Origin: Gordonia namibiensis NBRC 108229
Lineage (GTDB): Bacteria > Actinomycetota > Actinomycetes > Mycobacteriales > Mycobacteriaceae
NCBI RefSeq assembly: GCF_000298235.1
Contig: NZ_BAHE01000007.1
Location: 1-64,000, forward strand
DNA length: 64,000 nt
Direction: 5' to 3'
The position numbers and the translations under genes are program-made. Position 1 is the stretch's first letter; each line of letters begins with the position of its first letter. The notes below the pieces were generated by a model. That model saw nothing but the letters and a program-made list of their open reading frames with translations. It had not been told where the DNA came from and searched no databases. Positions 54,765 to 63,762 of the stretch are shown piece by piece.

Positions 54765-57538
54765 GACAGGACCTCCTCTGTTTCGACGGGGCGGGTCTCG
54801 ACGGACGGGGTCTCGACGGATTCGACAGGTGCACCGAGATAGGCCCGGACGACCGCGGCGTCGGCGCGGATCTCGTCCGGCGTCCCCGTCGCGATGACCC
54901 GACCGAGGTCGAGCACGACGATCCGGTCGCAGATCGACAGGACGAGGTCCATGTCGTGGTCGACCATCAGGATCGACATCCCGGCATCGCGTGCCTTGCA
55001 CAGACGCTCGCCCAGCCAGCGGCTCTCGCTCGAGTCGAGTCCGGCGGCCGGCTCGTCGAGCAGCGCGACGATCGGCGACATCGCGAGGACGCGTGCGACC
55101 GACACCAGCTGCCGGTGTCCCTGCGAGAGTGTCGCCACCTCGGCGTCGGCCAGTTCGGTGATGCCCAGGGTGGCGAGCACCGTGGACACGCGCTTGCCGA
55201 TCGGTTCGTCGGACCGCGACCGGGTCGCCCCGACCGTCACGTTCTCGGCGACGGAAAGGTCGTCGTACAGTTCGACGTCCTGGAAGGACCGGCCCAGACC
55301 GCGCCTGCCCCGCACATGCGGACGCTGGGCGCTCACGTCGTCACCGTCGAGCGTCACCGTGCCTGTGGACGGGGCGAAACCGGTGATGGCGTCGATCACG
55401 GTCGTCTTACCCGCACCGTTGGGTCCGATGAGCCCGACGATCTCGCCGGGATACACCTCGAAGGTGACGTCGGCCGCGGCGACCACCGCACCGTAGGACA
55501 CGCCCACACCGTCGACGGCGAGGGCCGCCCGGCTGCGGTCGACCGTCGGCGCCGGGGACGACGCGGTTGCCCGATCATACTCTGCCGCAATGGTGTTCGA
55601 GCGTCCACGACGGGACAGGGTCGGCCACGGGATCTTCGGGAGGCGGCTCGCGATGCCGTCGGGGTTCGCCATGACCGAGACGATCAGCAGGATGCCGCTG
55701 ATCAGGGTGTAGTACTCGCCGGCGTGCAGGAAACGGTCGACGAGGATGTAGAGCAGACCGCCGGGCGCCATGAGCCCGGCCAGGATGCCGCCCGTGATCG
55801 AGGTGATACCGGCGATGTACATGACCGCGAACAGGCTGATACCCAGGAAGACCGTGAACGATTCGGCGGTCGCCAGGGTCTGCTGGTAGCCGAGCAGCGC
55901 GCCGCCCAGACCGGCGATGAAGGCTCCGATCGCAAACGCCGCCAACTTGGTTCGGGAAACGTCGATGCCGGTCGCGGCGGCCGACCGTTCGTTGGCGCGG
56001 ACCGCAAGCATGTCGGTGCCGAGCGGACTACGACGCAGCCAGGCGACCCCCAGGGCCACGAGGGCCAGCGTGAACAGACACAGCAACCCGAACGCGATCC
56101 GCGGATAGCTCTCTCCCGCACCGATTCCGAGATCGATGCCGAAGATGCGCGGCGTGTCGATCGGGGCGCCGTTGACGCCGCCGTTCAGGGAGGGGTTCCG
56201 GAACCAGAACGCCTCGAGGAACACCGCGAGGGCGAGGGTCACCACGGTCAGCGGGAGCCCTCGGACCCGGAGCGCGGGTAGGCCGACCACCACACCGATG
56301 ACGGTGGCGCCGAGGGCCGCCAGTATCGGTGCGAACGGGAACGGGATGCCGAGATGGGTGTTGAGCACCGACAGCGAGTAGGCGCCGACACCCGCAAGGG
56401 TCAACTGCGCCAACGACACCTGGCCGGCGTACCCGGTGACCACGACCTGGGAGAGCGCGACGATGCCGAAGATCATGCTGGTGATGATCGCCGCGCGGTA
56501 ACTGCCGCCGGTCACCAGCAGTGCGATGACCGCGGCCGCGATCGCCACGAGCGCCGGGAGTAGAACGTGGTCGGGGCGGGGCGCCCGGCCGAGTGCCGGT
56601 CGGGCGACCGCACCGCGGTCGGGTAGCGGCCGACCCCGGACGACGAGGAAGGCCATGATCAGGATGAGCGGGATCGCTTCGCCCATACCCGTTTTCGGAA
56701 GCCAGTCGAAGGAGTTCTGGAGGTTGGTGACCTCGGACTGCAGGGCGCCGATGGCGATACCGGCGATGACGGTGAGCCAGATCGACGAGAAGTTGCCGAC
56801 CAGGGTGGCGGCGAGCGCCGGCACGATGAACATGGTGTAGGCCACCGGGTTCAGGGTGACCAGCGGTGCGATGAGGATGCCACCGAGACCCGCCAGCACC
56901 GAGGACAGCGCCCAGTTGCTGAACGCGATCCGGTCGGGCGACAACCCGGTCAGGTAGGCACCCTTCTCCGATTCCGCGGCCGCCTCGGTGGCGATGCCGA
57001 ATCGCGTGTACCGGAAGACCAGTGTGGTGACCACCGCCAGGCCGACGACGCAGCCGGCGAGCCACATCCGGTCCGTCGGGGCCCGGCTGTCGCCGATGGT
57101 GATGGTCTCGATCGGGAAGATCGGCTCCACGAGCGGGATCTCGGTTCCCACCCGCTGCGCGATGAGCGCCTGGAGCACGATCATCAGACCGATCGATGCG
57201 ACCGCCTTGGCGACCACCGAGGCGTTGCGCATCGGACGGAAGATCAAGGCGTAGAACAAGAGTCCGAGGACAGCGGCGATCACCAGGGCGATCGCCATGG
57301 CCGGGACGACCCCAAGAGGCCCACCGAGATGGACCGTCTTGGGGAGTCCCGGTATCGGGACCATCAGCTCCCCTGTCCTCAGCAGGACATAGGTATAGGC
57401 GGTGTACAGAGCCACGGCGCCGGTCGCGAAGTTGACGACGCCGGAACTCTTGAAGGTCATGACGAGCGCGAGCCCGATGGCCGCGTACACCGCCCCGTTG
57501 CCGAGGCCGAGTACGAGATAGGAGAGATGGTCGGTCAT
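54761..57538 (-). CDS. fused LivH-LivM-LivG ABC transporter protein
   Basis: This 925-residue protein joins three normally separate subunits: a LivH permease (about 1-310, GNGAVYAAIGLALVMTFKSS), a LivM permease (about 325-640, GYAGQVSLAQLTLAGVGAYS) and a LivG ATPase (about 665-905, Walker A IGPNGAGKTTVIDAI near 705, LSQGHRQLV, Walker B LLDEPAAGLDS). Two linkers, near 300-325 and 630-665, separate them. It should form the whole membrane part of a Liv-type importer with LivF. The C-terminal tail has repeated PVESVET/SVETRPVET. The binding protein gene is directly upstream. Confidence 0.92.
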   Translation of the reverse strand: MTDHLSYLVLGLGNGAVYAAIGLALVMTFKSSGVVNFATGAVALYTAYTYVLLRTGELMVPIPGLPKTVHLGGPLGVVPAMAIALVIAAVLGLLFYALIFRPMRNASVVAKAVASIGLMIVLQALIAQRVGTEIPLVEPIFPIETITIGDSRAPTDRMWLAGCVVGLAVVTTLVFRYTRFGIATEAAAESEKGAYLTGLSPDRIAFSNWALSSVLAGLGGILIAPLVTLNPVAYTMFIVPALAATLVGNFSSIWLTVIAGIAIGALQSEVTNLQNSFDWLPKTGMGEAIPLILIMAFLVVRGRPLPDRGAVARPALGRAPRPDHVLLPALVAIAAAVIALLVTGGSYRAAIITSMIFGIVALSQVVVTGYAGQVSLAQLTLAGVGAYSLSVLNTHLGIPFPFAPILAALGATVIGVVVGLPALRVRGLPLTVVTLALAVFLEAFWFRNPSLNGGVNGAPIDTPRIFGIDLGIGAGESYPRIAFGLLCLFTLALVALGVAWLRRSPLGTDMLAVRANERSAAATGIDVSRTKLAAFAIGAFIAGLGGALLGYQQTLATAESFTVFLGISLFAVMYIAGITSITGGILAGLMAPGGLLYILVDRFLHAGEYYTLISGILLIVSVMANPDGIASRLPKIPWPTLSRRGRSNTIAAEYDRATASSPAPTVDRSRAALAVDGVGVSYGAVVAAADVTFEVYPGEIVGLIGPNGAGKTTVIDAITGFAPSTGTVTLDGDDVSAQRPHVRGRRGLGRSFQDVELYDDLSVAENVTVGATRSRSDEPIGKRVSTVLATLGITELADAEVATLSQGHRQLVSVARVLAMSPIVALLDEPAAGLDSSESRWLGERLCKARDAGMSILMVDHDMDLVLSICDRIVVLDLGRVIATGTPDEIRADAAVVRAYLGAPVESVETPSVETRPVETEEVLS

Positions 57539-57559
57539 GAATTGTCCTCGTGTGCCGGG

Positions 57560-58816
57560 CTAGGCGGCCGGCTGCTGGCCGGCCAGCTTCAGGTCGACCG
57601 GCACGCCTTCGTCGTTGACGGTTCCGTAGAGCATCTGGCTGGAGCACAGCGCAGGCATCTGCGGGAACGCCTTGCCATTACAGGTCACCGTGATGCCGCC
57701 GCCGGCGGGCATCTCGACGTCCTTGGCGGCCTTGATCGCCGCACCCAGCGAAGCCGGGGTCACGTCACCCTGGACACCACCGGCGGTACGCACGAACCCG
57801 AGCAGCACCTGGTAGCCCGACGCACCGGCGCCGGTGATCGACAGATCGGGTGCGTACTGACCCAGGACCGATCGGTACAGCACCGAGTCCGGGTTGTCGG
57901 ACAGGTAGTCGGTCGCGGTGATACCGACGTTGCCCTTGACCGCGTCGAGGCCGATCACCTTGGTGACGTTGGGGTCCAGGCAGGTGGGGATCAGGATCTT
58001 CTCGACGTTCGGGTCGGCGGTCTGGACGGCCTTCAGCACGCCCGCGCAGGTCGCCGCGTCGGCGATGATGCTCACGCCGTCGGGCTTCTCGGACAGACCC
58101 GCCGACACCATCGGGGTCGGATCCGGCACGCCGAGCGGCAGGGGCACGACCTTCAGGTCCACACCGTAGGCACCGAAGACGGGCGTTCCCATCTGGGTGA
58201 TGACGTTGCCCATCCCGCCGCCGTCACTGGCGAACAGGGTGACCGACTTCATCCCCTTGTCCTTGGCCCCACTGGCCATTGCGGTCAGCGTGCCGGGCAG
58301 CCCCGCCGACAGCGCGGCGACGTCGGGCGACGTCAGCTCGATCGGCGACACCGCATTGAGGGTGACGTAGGGGATCTTGGCGCCGGAGATGATCGGCACG
58401 ATCACCTGTCCCATCGAGGTGCCCGGCGACAGCACCGCTGCGACCTTCTTCTCGACCAGTTCGTTGGCGCACTTGGTGGCCGAGGTCGGCTCCTCCTGCT
58501 GCTTGCAGACCACGAGTTCGATCGGCCGGCCGGCGAGGCCGCCGGCATTGTTGTTGACGTACTGCACCGCGGCTTCGGCGCCTTGTCGGTACTCGGGAAT
58601 CGACACCGCGGCGCCGCCCTCGGGTGAGACGAATCCGATCTTGATCGGTTCGCCGGACGCCGGCTCCGAGGGGAGCGATGACGTCGAGGCCGACGAGGCG
58701 CTGTCGCTGGTGGAATCATCACTGCCACAGGCGGTGGCGCCGAAGGTGGCGACCAGGGCCAGGGCACCGACGCCGACGATGGTCCGCCGGTGCCGAATCA
58801 GTCCGCCGAGTTTCAT
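57560..58816 (-). CDS. lipoprotein substrate-binding protein of the Liv-type transporter
   Basis: This 418-residue protein has a signal sequence ending in lipobox ATAC (Cys near residue 30), a Ser-rich linker and a type I periplasmic-binding fold typical of Leu/Ile/Val-binding relatives (IKIGFVSPEGGAAVSIPEYR, VAAVLSPGTSMGQVIVP). It should deliver substrate to the fused permease. I chose the ATG at 58816 (MKLGGLIRHRR). The ligand cannot be read from sequence. Confidence 0.88.
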   Translation of the reverse strand: MKLGGLIRHRRTIVGVGALALVATFGATACGSDDSTSDSASSASTSSLPSEPASGEPIKIGFVSPEGGAAVSIPEYRQGAEAAVQYVNNNAGGLAGRPIELVVCKQQEEPTSATKCANELVEKKVAAVLSPGTSMGQVIVPIISGAKIPYVTLNAVSPIELTSPDVAALSAGLPGTLTAMASGAKDKGMKSVTLFASDGGGMGNVITQMGTPVFGAYGVDLKVVPLPLGVPDPTPMVSAGLSEKPDGVSIIADAATCAGVLKAVQTADPNVEKILIPTCLDPNVTKVIGLDAVKGNVGITATDYLSDNPDSVLYRSVLGQYAPDLSITGAGASGYQVLLGFVRTAGGVQGDVTPASLGAAIKAAKDVEMPAGGGITVTCNGKAFPQMPALCSSQMLYGTVNDEGVPVDLKLAGQQPAA

Positions 58817-59135
58817 ATCGGGCTTCTCCTTCACGAGATGTGCGAGAACCCGCACCGGACGAGACATCCGACACGCACAGTTCCTCGCGTGATGCACATC
58901 ACCCTCCGGGTGGCGGCAGTGAATTATGTGCGTACCGCCACGTGCCGGCGATGAGGCGTTCCCATTGACTGGGAGGTCGGAAAATCCGAGCCTGGAACGT
59001 CGCGTCGTTTGGTCAGACGACCCGAAATCAGGCCTGCCGCAGCCACTTCAGTCAGCACCCACGACAACGACCCGATCGGACGAACGCGCCGCCATATTAT
59101 TGACAGTCCTCGCCAAAAATGGTGATGTAGCTCTC
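58817..59135. other. divergent promoter region between the ABC operon and TetR
   Basis: This 319-base region holds no gene that I can see. On the plus strand a TTGACA (59100-59105) and TGATGT (59123-59128) are 17 bases apart just before the TetR ATG. A short palindrome, CGGAAAATCCG, lies near 58979. The minus-strand promoter for the binding-protein gene must also be here. Confidence 0.5.
59100..59128 (+). promoter_or_regulatory. candidate promoter of the TetR gene
   Basis: TTGACA (59100-59105) and TGATGT (59123-59128) are separated by 17 bases. Transcription would start within one or two bases of the TetR ATG at 59136, giving a leaderless message, as is common in mycolata. Confidence 0.45.
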
Positions 59136-59738
59136 ATGACGCTCGCCCCCGGCATGCCCCGGCGCCGTGGACGGCCGTCTGTCCTCGACACCGACGACGT
59201 CGTCGCCAAGGCATACCGCCTCTGGTCGACGCACGGTTTCGCGGCCACGAGCTGGCAGGACCTGGCCGCCGCGACCGGAGTGAGCGCGCGGACACTGTTG
59301 CGTCACTTCCCATCCAAATCCGACATCGCCTGGCTGGGCGTCGAACCGGCGACCGAACGCCTCACGGCCGCACTGGCCGCCACCGCCGCCGATGTCCCCC
59401 TCGGCGACGCCGTCCGCCACGCGATCGCCGAGTCCGTCTCACACGAACCGCACGTCCAACGGGTGAGCGCCGACTGGTTGCGGCTGATCTCGTCCGAGCC
59501 CGAACTCGTGGCGATGGCCCCCGCCGCGTACCGGCCGTGGATCGACGAACTCGCCGGCTACATCGGCAGACGACTCCCCGAGGCGCCGGCCTCCGTGTGC
59601 CGCGCGATCGCCACGGCGTACCAGGCGGCCACCTTCGACGCCCTGCTCAGCTGGGCCGAGCTCGCCCCGGACATCGACTCGGCCGACGCGGTGGAAGAGG
59701 CGCTTCGCTGGCTCACGATCACCGTCCCGGCCCCGTGA
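59136..59738 (+). CDS. TetR-family regulator
   Basis: This 200-residue regulator has a TetR HTH (DDVVAKAYRLWSTHGFAATS, WQDLAAATGVSARTLLRHF) and an all-helical effector domain. I chose the ATG at 59136 (MTLAPGMPRRRGRPSVL). It diverges from the Liv-type transporter operon and probably represses it. The effector may be the transported substrate. Confidence 0.88.
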   Translation: MTLAPGMPRRRGRPSVLDTDDVVAKAYRLWSTHGFAATSWQDLAAATGVSARTLLRHFPSKSDIAWLGVEPATERLTAALAATAADVPLGDAVRHAIAESVSHEPHVQRVSADWLRLISSEPELVAMAPAAYRPWIDELAGYIGRRLPEAPASVCRAIATAYQAATFDALLSWAELAPDIDSADAVEEALRWLTITVPAP

Positions 59739-59797
59739 CACACCGGGGACCGACCCCACTCCCCCTCCGACCACAGCCCGATCCGAAAGGAACCTCC

Positions 59798-61039
59798 ATG
59801 ACCGTCGAGAACCATTCCCCCACCACTTCGTTGCCGATCACGGAGTCCACTCCACCCGCACCTCCGCATCCCGACCCGCTGGCCCCGGCGAGGATCGGGC
59901 CCGTGGAACTGCGGAACCGGGTGATCAAGTCGGCGACCTTCGAAGGCGTGACCACGAATGCACTGGTCACCGATGCCCTCATCGACTTCCATGTCGCCGT
60001 CGGCGAGGGCGGTGTGGGCATGACCACGGTCGCCTACCTCGCGGTGGCACCCGAGGGAAGGACCGAACGCGACCAGATCTACTGGCGACCGGAGGCGCTA
60101 CCCGGCCTACGCCGGCTCACCGAGGCCGTCCACGCCACCGGCGCGAAGATCTCGGCGCAGATCGGGCATGCCGGGCCGGTGGCCAACTCCCGCTCCACCG
60201 GCCTGCCGTCGATCGGACCGTCGACCCGGCCCAACCCTCTTGCGATGGCCCTCGACCGGGCTGCGACACCGGCCGACATCGCGCGCGTCATCGAAGCGCA
60301 CGCCCAGGCCACGCGATACGCCAAAGAGGTCGGCTTCGACGCGGTCGAGGTCCATCTCGGCCACAACTACCTGGCGAGTTCGTTCCTGAGTCCGAAGCTC
60401 AATCACCGCAAGGACTCCTGGGGCGGGTCACTGGCCAACCGCGCCGAGTTCGCGCGCCGCATCCTGGCGGCGGTCCGCGAAGCCGCCGGCGACGACATCG
60501 CGGTTCTGGCGAAGATGAACATGGCCGACGGCGTCCCCGGCGGATTGTGGCTCGACGAATCCCTCCGCGTGGCAACGATGTTCGAGGCCGACGGCCATCT
60601 CGACGCACTGGAGCTGACCGGCGGGTCGTCCCTGCTCAATCCGATGTACCTCTTCCGCGGCGACGTGCCCGTGCGCGAGATGGCGGAGACCCAGAAGGGC
60701 ATCGTCAAGCTCGGGATGAAGATGTTCGGCAACGTGGTGTTCTCCCACTACCCCTATGAGCCGCTGTACTTCCGCGACTTCGCGCGCCAGTTCCGCGACG
60801 CGCTCACGATGCCCCTGGTCCTGCTGGGCGGGATCACCGACCTCGAGGCCATGAACACCGCGATGTCGGACGGTTTCGAGTACGTCGCCATGGCGCGCGC
60901 GCTGCTTCGGGAGCCGGACCTGATCAATCGGATCGGCAAGGATCGCGAAGCGACCTCACTGTGCATCCATTGCAATCTGTGCGCGGCCAGCATCTTCACC
61001 GGCACCAGGTGCCCGCTGGTGGTCGAGCCGGCCCACTGA
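59798..61039 (+). CDS. old-yellow-enzyme-like NADH:flavin oxidoreductase with Fe-S motif
   Basis: This 413-residue protein has an OYE TIM barrel: LRNRVIKSATFEG near residue 45, KISAQIGHAGPVANS, HLGHNYLASSFLSPKLNHR and a C-terminal CIHCNLCAASIFTGTRCPL with the spaced cysteines of the 2,4-dienoyl-CoA reductase-type 4Fe-4S cluster. The second, NAD(P)-binding half of those enzymes is missing, so electrons must come from elsewhere. GAAAGGA precedes the ATG. It probably reduces an enone or dienoyl compound. Confidence 0.85.
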   Translation: MTVENHSPTTSLPITESTPPAPPHPDPLAPARIGPVELRNRVIKSATFEGVTTNALVTDALIDFHVAVGEGGVGMTTVAYLAVAPEGRTERDQIYWRPEALPGLRRLTEAVHATGAKISAQIGHAGPVANSRSTGLPSIGPSTRPNPLAMALDRAATPADIARVIEAHAQATRYAKEVGFDAVEVHLGHNYLASSFLSPKLNHRKDSWGGSLANRAEFARRILAAVREAAGDDIAVLAKMNMADGVPGGLWLDESLRVATMFEADGHLDALELTGGSSLLNPMYLFRGDVPVREMAETQKGIVKLGMKMFGNVVFSHYPYEPLYFRDFARQFRDALTMPLVLLGGITDLEAMNTAMSDGFEYVAMARALLREPDLINRIGKDREATSLCIHCNLCAASIFTGTRCPLVVEPAH

Positions 61040-61153
61040 CCCACGGGAAACCGGGACCAAGTTGCGTGACCTGCTTCACAAGCACACTCCGCTGTGGCAT
61101 ATTCCTAATCGAAATAGCGATGTCAGAGCGTTAGCTGCTGAAGGAGTGCCGAC

Positions 61154-61957
61154 ATGACGACGCTTGCCGACCCCGCCCCGATCTCGTGCGACCGGCCGGT
61201 GACACCCGTGAACGACGCGGCCCCGACCGCCGTCCTCGATCGCTTGTCGCTGGTCCTGGAGGCGTTCGCCGGGCGGGAGACGCTCAGCCTCGCGGAGGTC
61301 GTCGTCCGCACCGGGGTACCGAGGTCCTCGGCGCATCGCATGCTGGACCGTCTGGTCGCGATGCGGTGGCTCCGACGACAGGGCCGTGACTACAGCCTGG
61401 GCATCCGCCTCGTCGAGCTGGGGTCGCTGGCAGTCCACCAGGATCGGGTGCACTCGGCGTCCGCCGATCATCTCCACCACCTGTACCGGATCACCGGCAT
61501 GGTCGTGCACCTCGCAGTTCTCGACGGCGACGACATCGTCTATCTGGACAAGATCGGCGGCCGGCTCGCGGCTCATGTGCCGACCCGGGTCGGTGGTCGC
61601 CTGCCGGCCGAGCGGACCGCGTTGGGGAACGCCCTGCTCGCCTTCAACGGCCGCAACCTCCCCGGTGACGCACTGGTCCGGGAGCGCGGGTTCGCCACGC
61701 ACCGAGACGGGGCGCTCCGCGGGTTCGGGTGCATCGCCGCCCCCATCGGCCCCGCCGGTGAGGCGACGACCGCCGTGTCGATCTGTGGACCGTTGCGGGA
61801 CATGGCTTTCGACCATCGGATGACCAGCCCGGTACAGCTCGCGGCCGGCGCGATCTGGCGGAGCCTGTCGGCCGGGGTGCGGGTGACACCGACACTTCAG
61901 CGCCGCGATCTCCTGCGTTCGCTACCCACCGCCGCGAGCGTGCTGTCCGAGGGATAG
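61154..61957 (+). CDS. IclR-family regulator
   Basis: This 267-residue regulator has the IclR HTH (VLDRLSLVLEAFAGRETLSL, AEVVVRTGVPRSSAHRMLDR) and effector domain with YLDKIGG and GFATHRDGALRGFGCIAAPI. GAAGGAG precedes the ATG at 61154. It follows the OYE-like gene and may control it or the downstream genes. Confidence 0.9.
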   Translation: MTTLADPAPISCDRPVTPVNDAAPTAVLDRLSLVLEAFAGRETLSLAEVVVRTGVPRSSAHRMLDRLVAMRWLRRQGRDYSLGIRLVELGSLAVHQDRVHSASADHLHHLYRITGMVVHLAVLDGDDIVYLDKIGGRLAAHVPTRVGGRLPAERTALGNALLAFNGRNLPGDALVRERGFATHRDGALRGFGCIAAPIGPAGEATTAVSICGPLRDMAFDHRMTSPVQLAAGAIWRSLSAGVRVTPTLQRRDLLRSLPTAASVLSEG

Positions 61958-61978
61958 CCGCCGACCTCGCGCAACCCG

Positions 61979-62632
61979 TCAGTCCTCGACGGTCGACCGC
62001 CAGGTCCCCGGGTCCCGCGGGATCGGCAAACCGTTCTCGCCGTGTGCGGCGGACTCGCGGTAGCGGGTCGCCGCCGCATCGATGTCGTCGAGAAGCTCTC
62101 TGGCCAAACGGATCTCGGACTCGAAGTAGCGCTGCGACCACCGCAGACTCATCTGCGAGAAGGCCCAGGCCGGTTCGTCGTCGGAGTGCTCGGCGTGGAC
62201 CCCGGCGCGGCGGGCCTGCTCGGTGAGATTGTCAATGTGGGCGTGCACCAGCTCCTTGAGTTGTTCCGGTTCCTGCAGATGACCCATCCAGAGGCGAAGC
62301 ATCACACCGTGTTTGAGAACCGGCAGCTCCACGTCGGCGTCACTGGACCAGCTCCGCAACGCCGACACCCCCGCGTCGGTGATGCCGTACAGGCGCCTTC
62401 CCCGCTCACCGTCACCGGCGACCATCCGTGAGGTCACGAGCCCACGATCCTCGAGCCTCTTCAGTTCGGTGTACACCTGGCTCACCGAGGGACTCCAGTA
62501 GAAGAACCCGATGCTCCAGTCGGCCCACTTCTTCAGGTCGTTGCCCGTCAGTTCCTCGCCGAACGACAGCATCCCCAGCACCGCCCAGCTGGTCGCCGGG
62601 AGGTGCGGATGAGCAGCGCGGTCAGGTCCCAT
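61979..62632 (-). CDS. PadR-family regulator
   Basis: This 217-residue protein has a PadR winged helix (SWAVLGMLSFGEELTGNDLK, VYTELKRLEDRGLVTSRMV, GRRLYGITDAG) and a C-terminal helical dimerisation region. It converges on the IclR gene and diverges from the following pair of small genes, which it may repress. Confidence 0.87.
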   Translation of the reverse strand: MGPDRAAHPHLPATSWAVLGMLSFGEELTGNDLKKWADWSIGFFYWSPSVSQVYTELKRLEDRGLVTSRMVAGDGERGRRLYGITDAGVSALRSWSSDADVELPVLKHGVMLRLWMGHLQEPEQLKELVHAHIDNLTEQARRAGVHAEHSDDEPAWAFSQMSLRWSQRYFESEIRLARELLDDIDAAATRYRESAAHGENGLPIPRDPGTWRSTVED

Positions 62633-62735
62633 GGTCGTCTACCTTACAAAGCGCACCATGTCCTCGCGGTGGGTCAGCTCCCGGCTACCGGGAACCGTTG
62701 TCCGGAGCGGTGATACGGGCACCTACCGTGGTCAC

Positions 62736-63083
62736 ATGCCCGACGCCACCATCTACATCGTCGATCAGGTCGTCGTCCGACCCGGCCGCGCCCCGGAGTT
62801 CATCGACGCGTACCTGCACGAGTACGCGCCGTCCGCCCGCGAACGCGGCCTGACACTCGACCGGGTCCTGGTGAGTCCGCCGGCGTGGATCGACGGGGAG
62901 AACAACACGGTGACGGCGACGTGGACCGTGTCCGGGCCCGGCGACTGGTGGGCCGCGGCGGTCCGTGGCCGGCACGACCCCGAACCGTCCCGATGGTGGA
63001 CGTCCATGGAGCCACTGATCGTCGAGCGCACCCGTTCGATGGCGGCCTCCGCCGACGATGTGGAGAAGCTGAACGATGTATAA
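62736..63083 (+). CDS. small protein of unknown function paired with a Dabb-like gene
   Basis: This 115-residue protein starts MPDATIYIVDQVVVRPGRAP and looks like a small ferredoxin-fold or Dabb-related protein with conserved aromatic residues (WWAAAVRGRH, SRWWTSMEPL). Its stop overlaps the next start by eight bases. The ATG at 62736 gives the conserved N-terminus. Function unknown; it may act on the same compound as its neighbour. Confidence 0.65.
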   Translation: MPDATIYIVDQVVVRPGRAPEFIDAYLHEYAPSARERGLTLDRVLVSPPAWIDGENNTVTATWTVSGPGDWWAAAVRGRHDPEPSRWWTSMEPLIVERTRSMAASADDVEKLNDV

Positions 63084-63729
63084 GGTCACCGCGCTCCTCC
63101 ACCTGGCCGACCCAGGAGACGACCTCGAGACCGCGGTCCTCGTCAAACGTCTCCGCGGCGTCGCCGAAGAGTCTCGGGCGCAGCGCATCCTGATCGAACC
63201 GACCCTGCCCGGGGTCCGCAACGGCGGGGATCTGCTCGTCCATCTCCAGTTCGCCGACGCCGGGGACTGGGAGGACACACGGGCGGTGCTCGACGCGGCC
63301 CTCGGGCACAGCGCGGTGCGACATGTCGATGCGGTGGAGTACCTCGGTGCGGACGGTCCGGGCACCACCGGCCGACGCGACGACGGCCCCTCGCCCACCG
63401 TCTACCGGACGCTGCTCCTGCGGGTCGACGAGACCGCACCGGCCGCCGAGGTCGACCGCTTCGAGAACGCCACGCTGGCGATGCCCGATCACCTGTCGGG
63501 AATCAGGGCATGGCAGTTGAGCCCGGTGATCCGGGCACGTGGCGCGTCGACGTGGACCCACGTCTGGGAGCAGGAGTTCGCCGATGTCGACGCTCTCACC
63601 GGCCAGTACATGATGCATCCGGTCCACTGGGGACTGGTCGACCGTTGGTTCGACCCGGAATGCCCGGATCGGATCATCTCCGATCGTGTCTGCCACAGCT
63701 ACTGCCGGCTGCGGGCCCCGGTCATCTGA
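63076..63729 (+). CDS. Dabb-like (stress-responsive A/B barrel) two-domain protein
   Basis: This 217-residue protein looks like two ferredoxin-fold halves, the second with RAWQLSPVIRARGASTWTHV and EQEFADVDALTGQYMMHPVH, like Dabb-domain proteins that act on aromatic or polyketide compounds. The ATG overlaps the previous gene by eight bases, so the two are coupled. No catalytic residues can be assigned. Confidence 0.65.
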   Translation: MYKVTALLHLADPGDDLETAVLVKRLRGVAEESRAQRILIEPTLPGVRNGGDLLVHLQFADAGDWEDTRAVLDAALGHSAVRHVDAVEYLGADGPGTTGRRDDGPSPTVYRTLLLRVDETAPAAEVDRFENATLAMPDHLSGIRAWQLSPVIRARGASTWTHVWEQEFADVDALTGQYMMHPVHWGLVDRWFDPECPDRIISDRVCHSYCRLRAPVI

Positions 63730-63762
63730 TCCACCGACGAGACGACCGGGACCCGCACCTCC

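Noticed and set aside
54054..58816. Amino acid (Leu/Ile/Val) importer as a firm call
   Set aside because: The fold supports a Liv-type system but the fused architecture and the location beside steroid genes make the ligand uncertain, so livF is the only symbol used.
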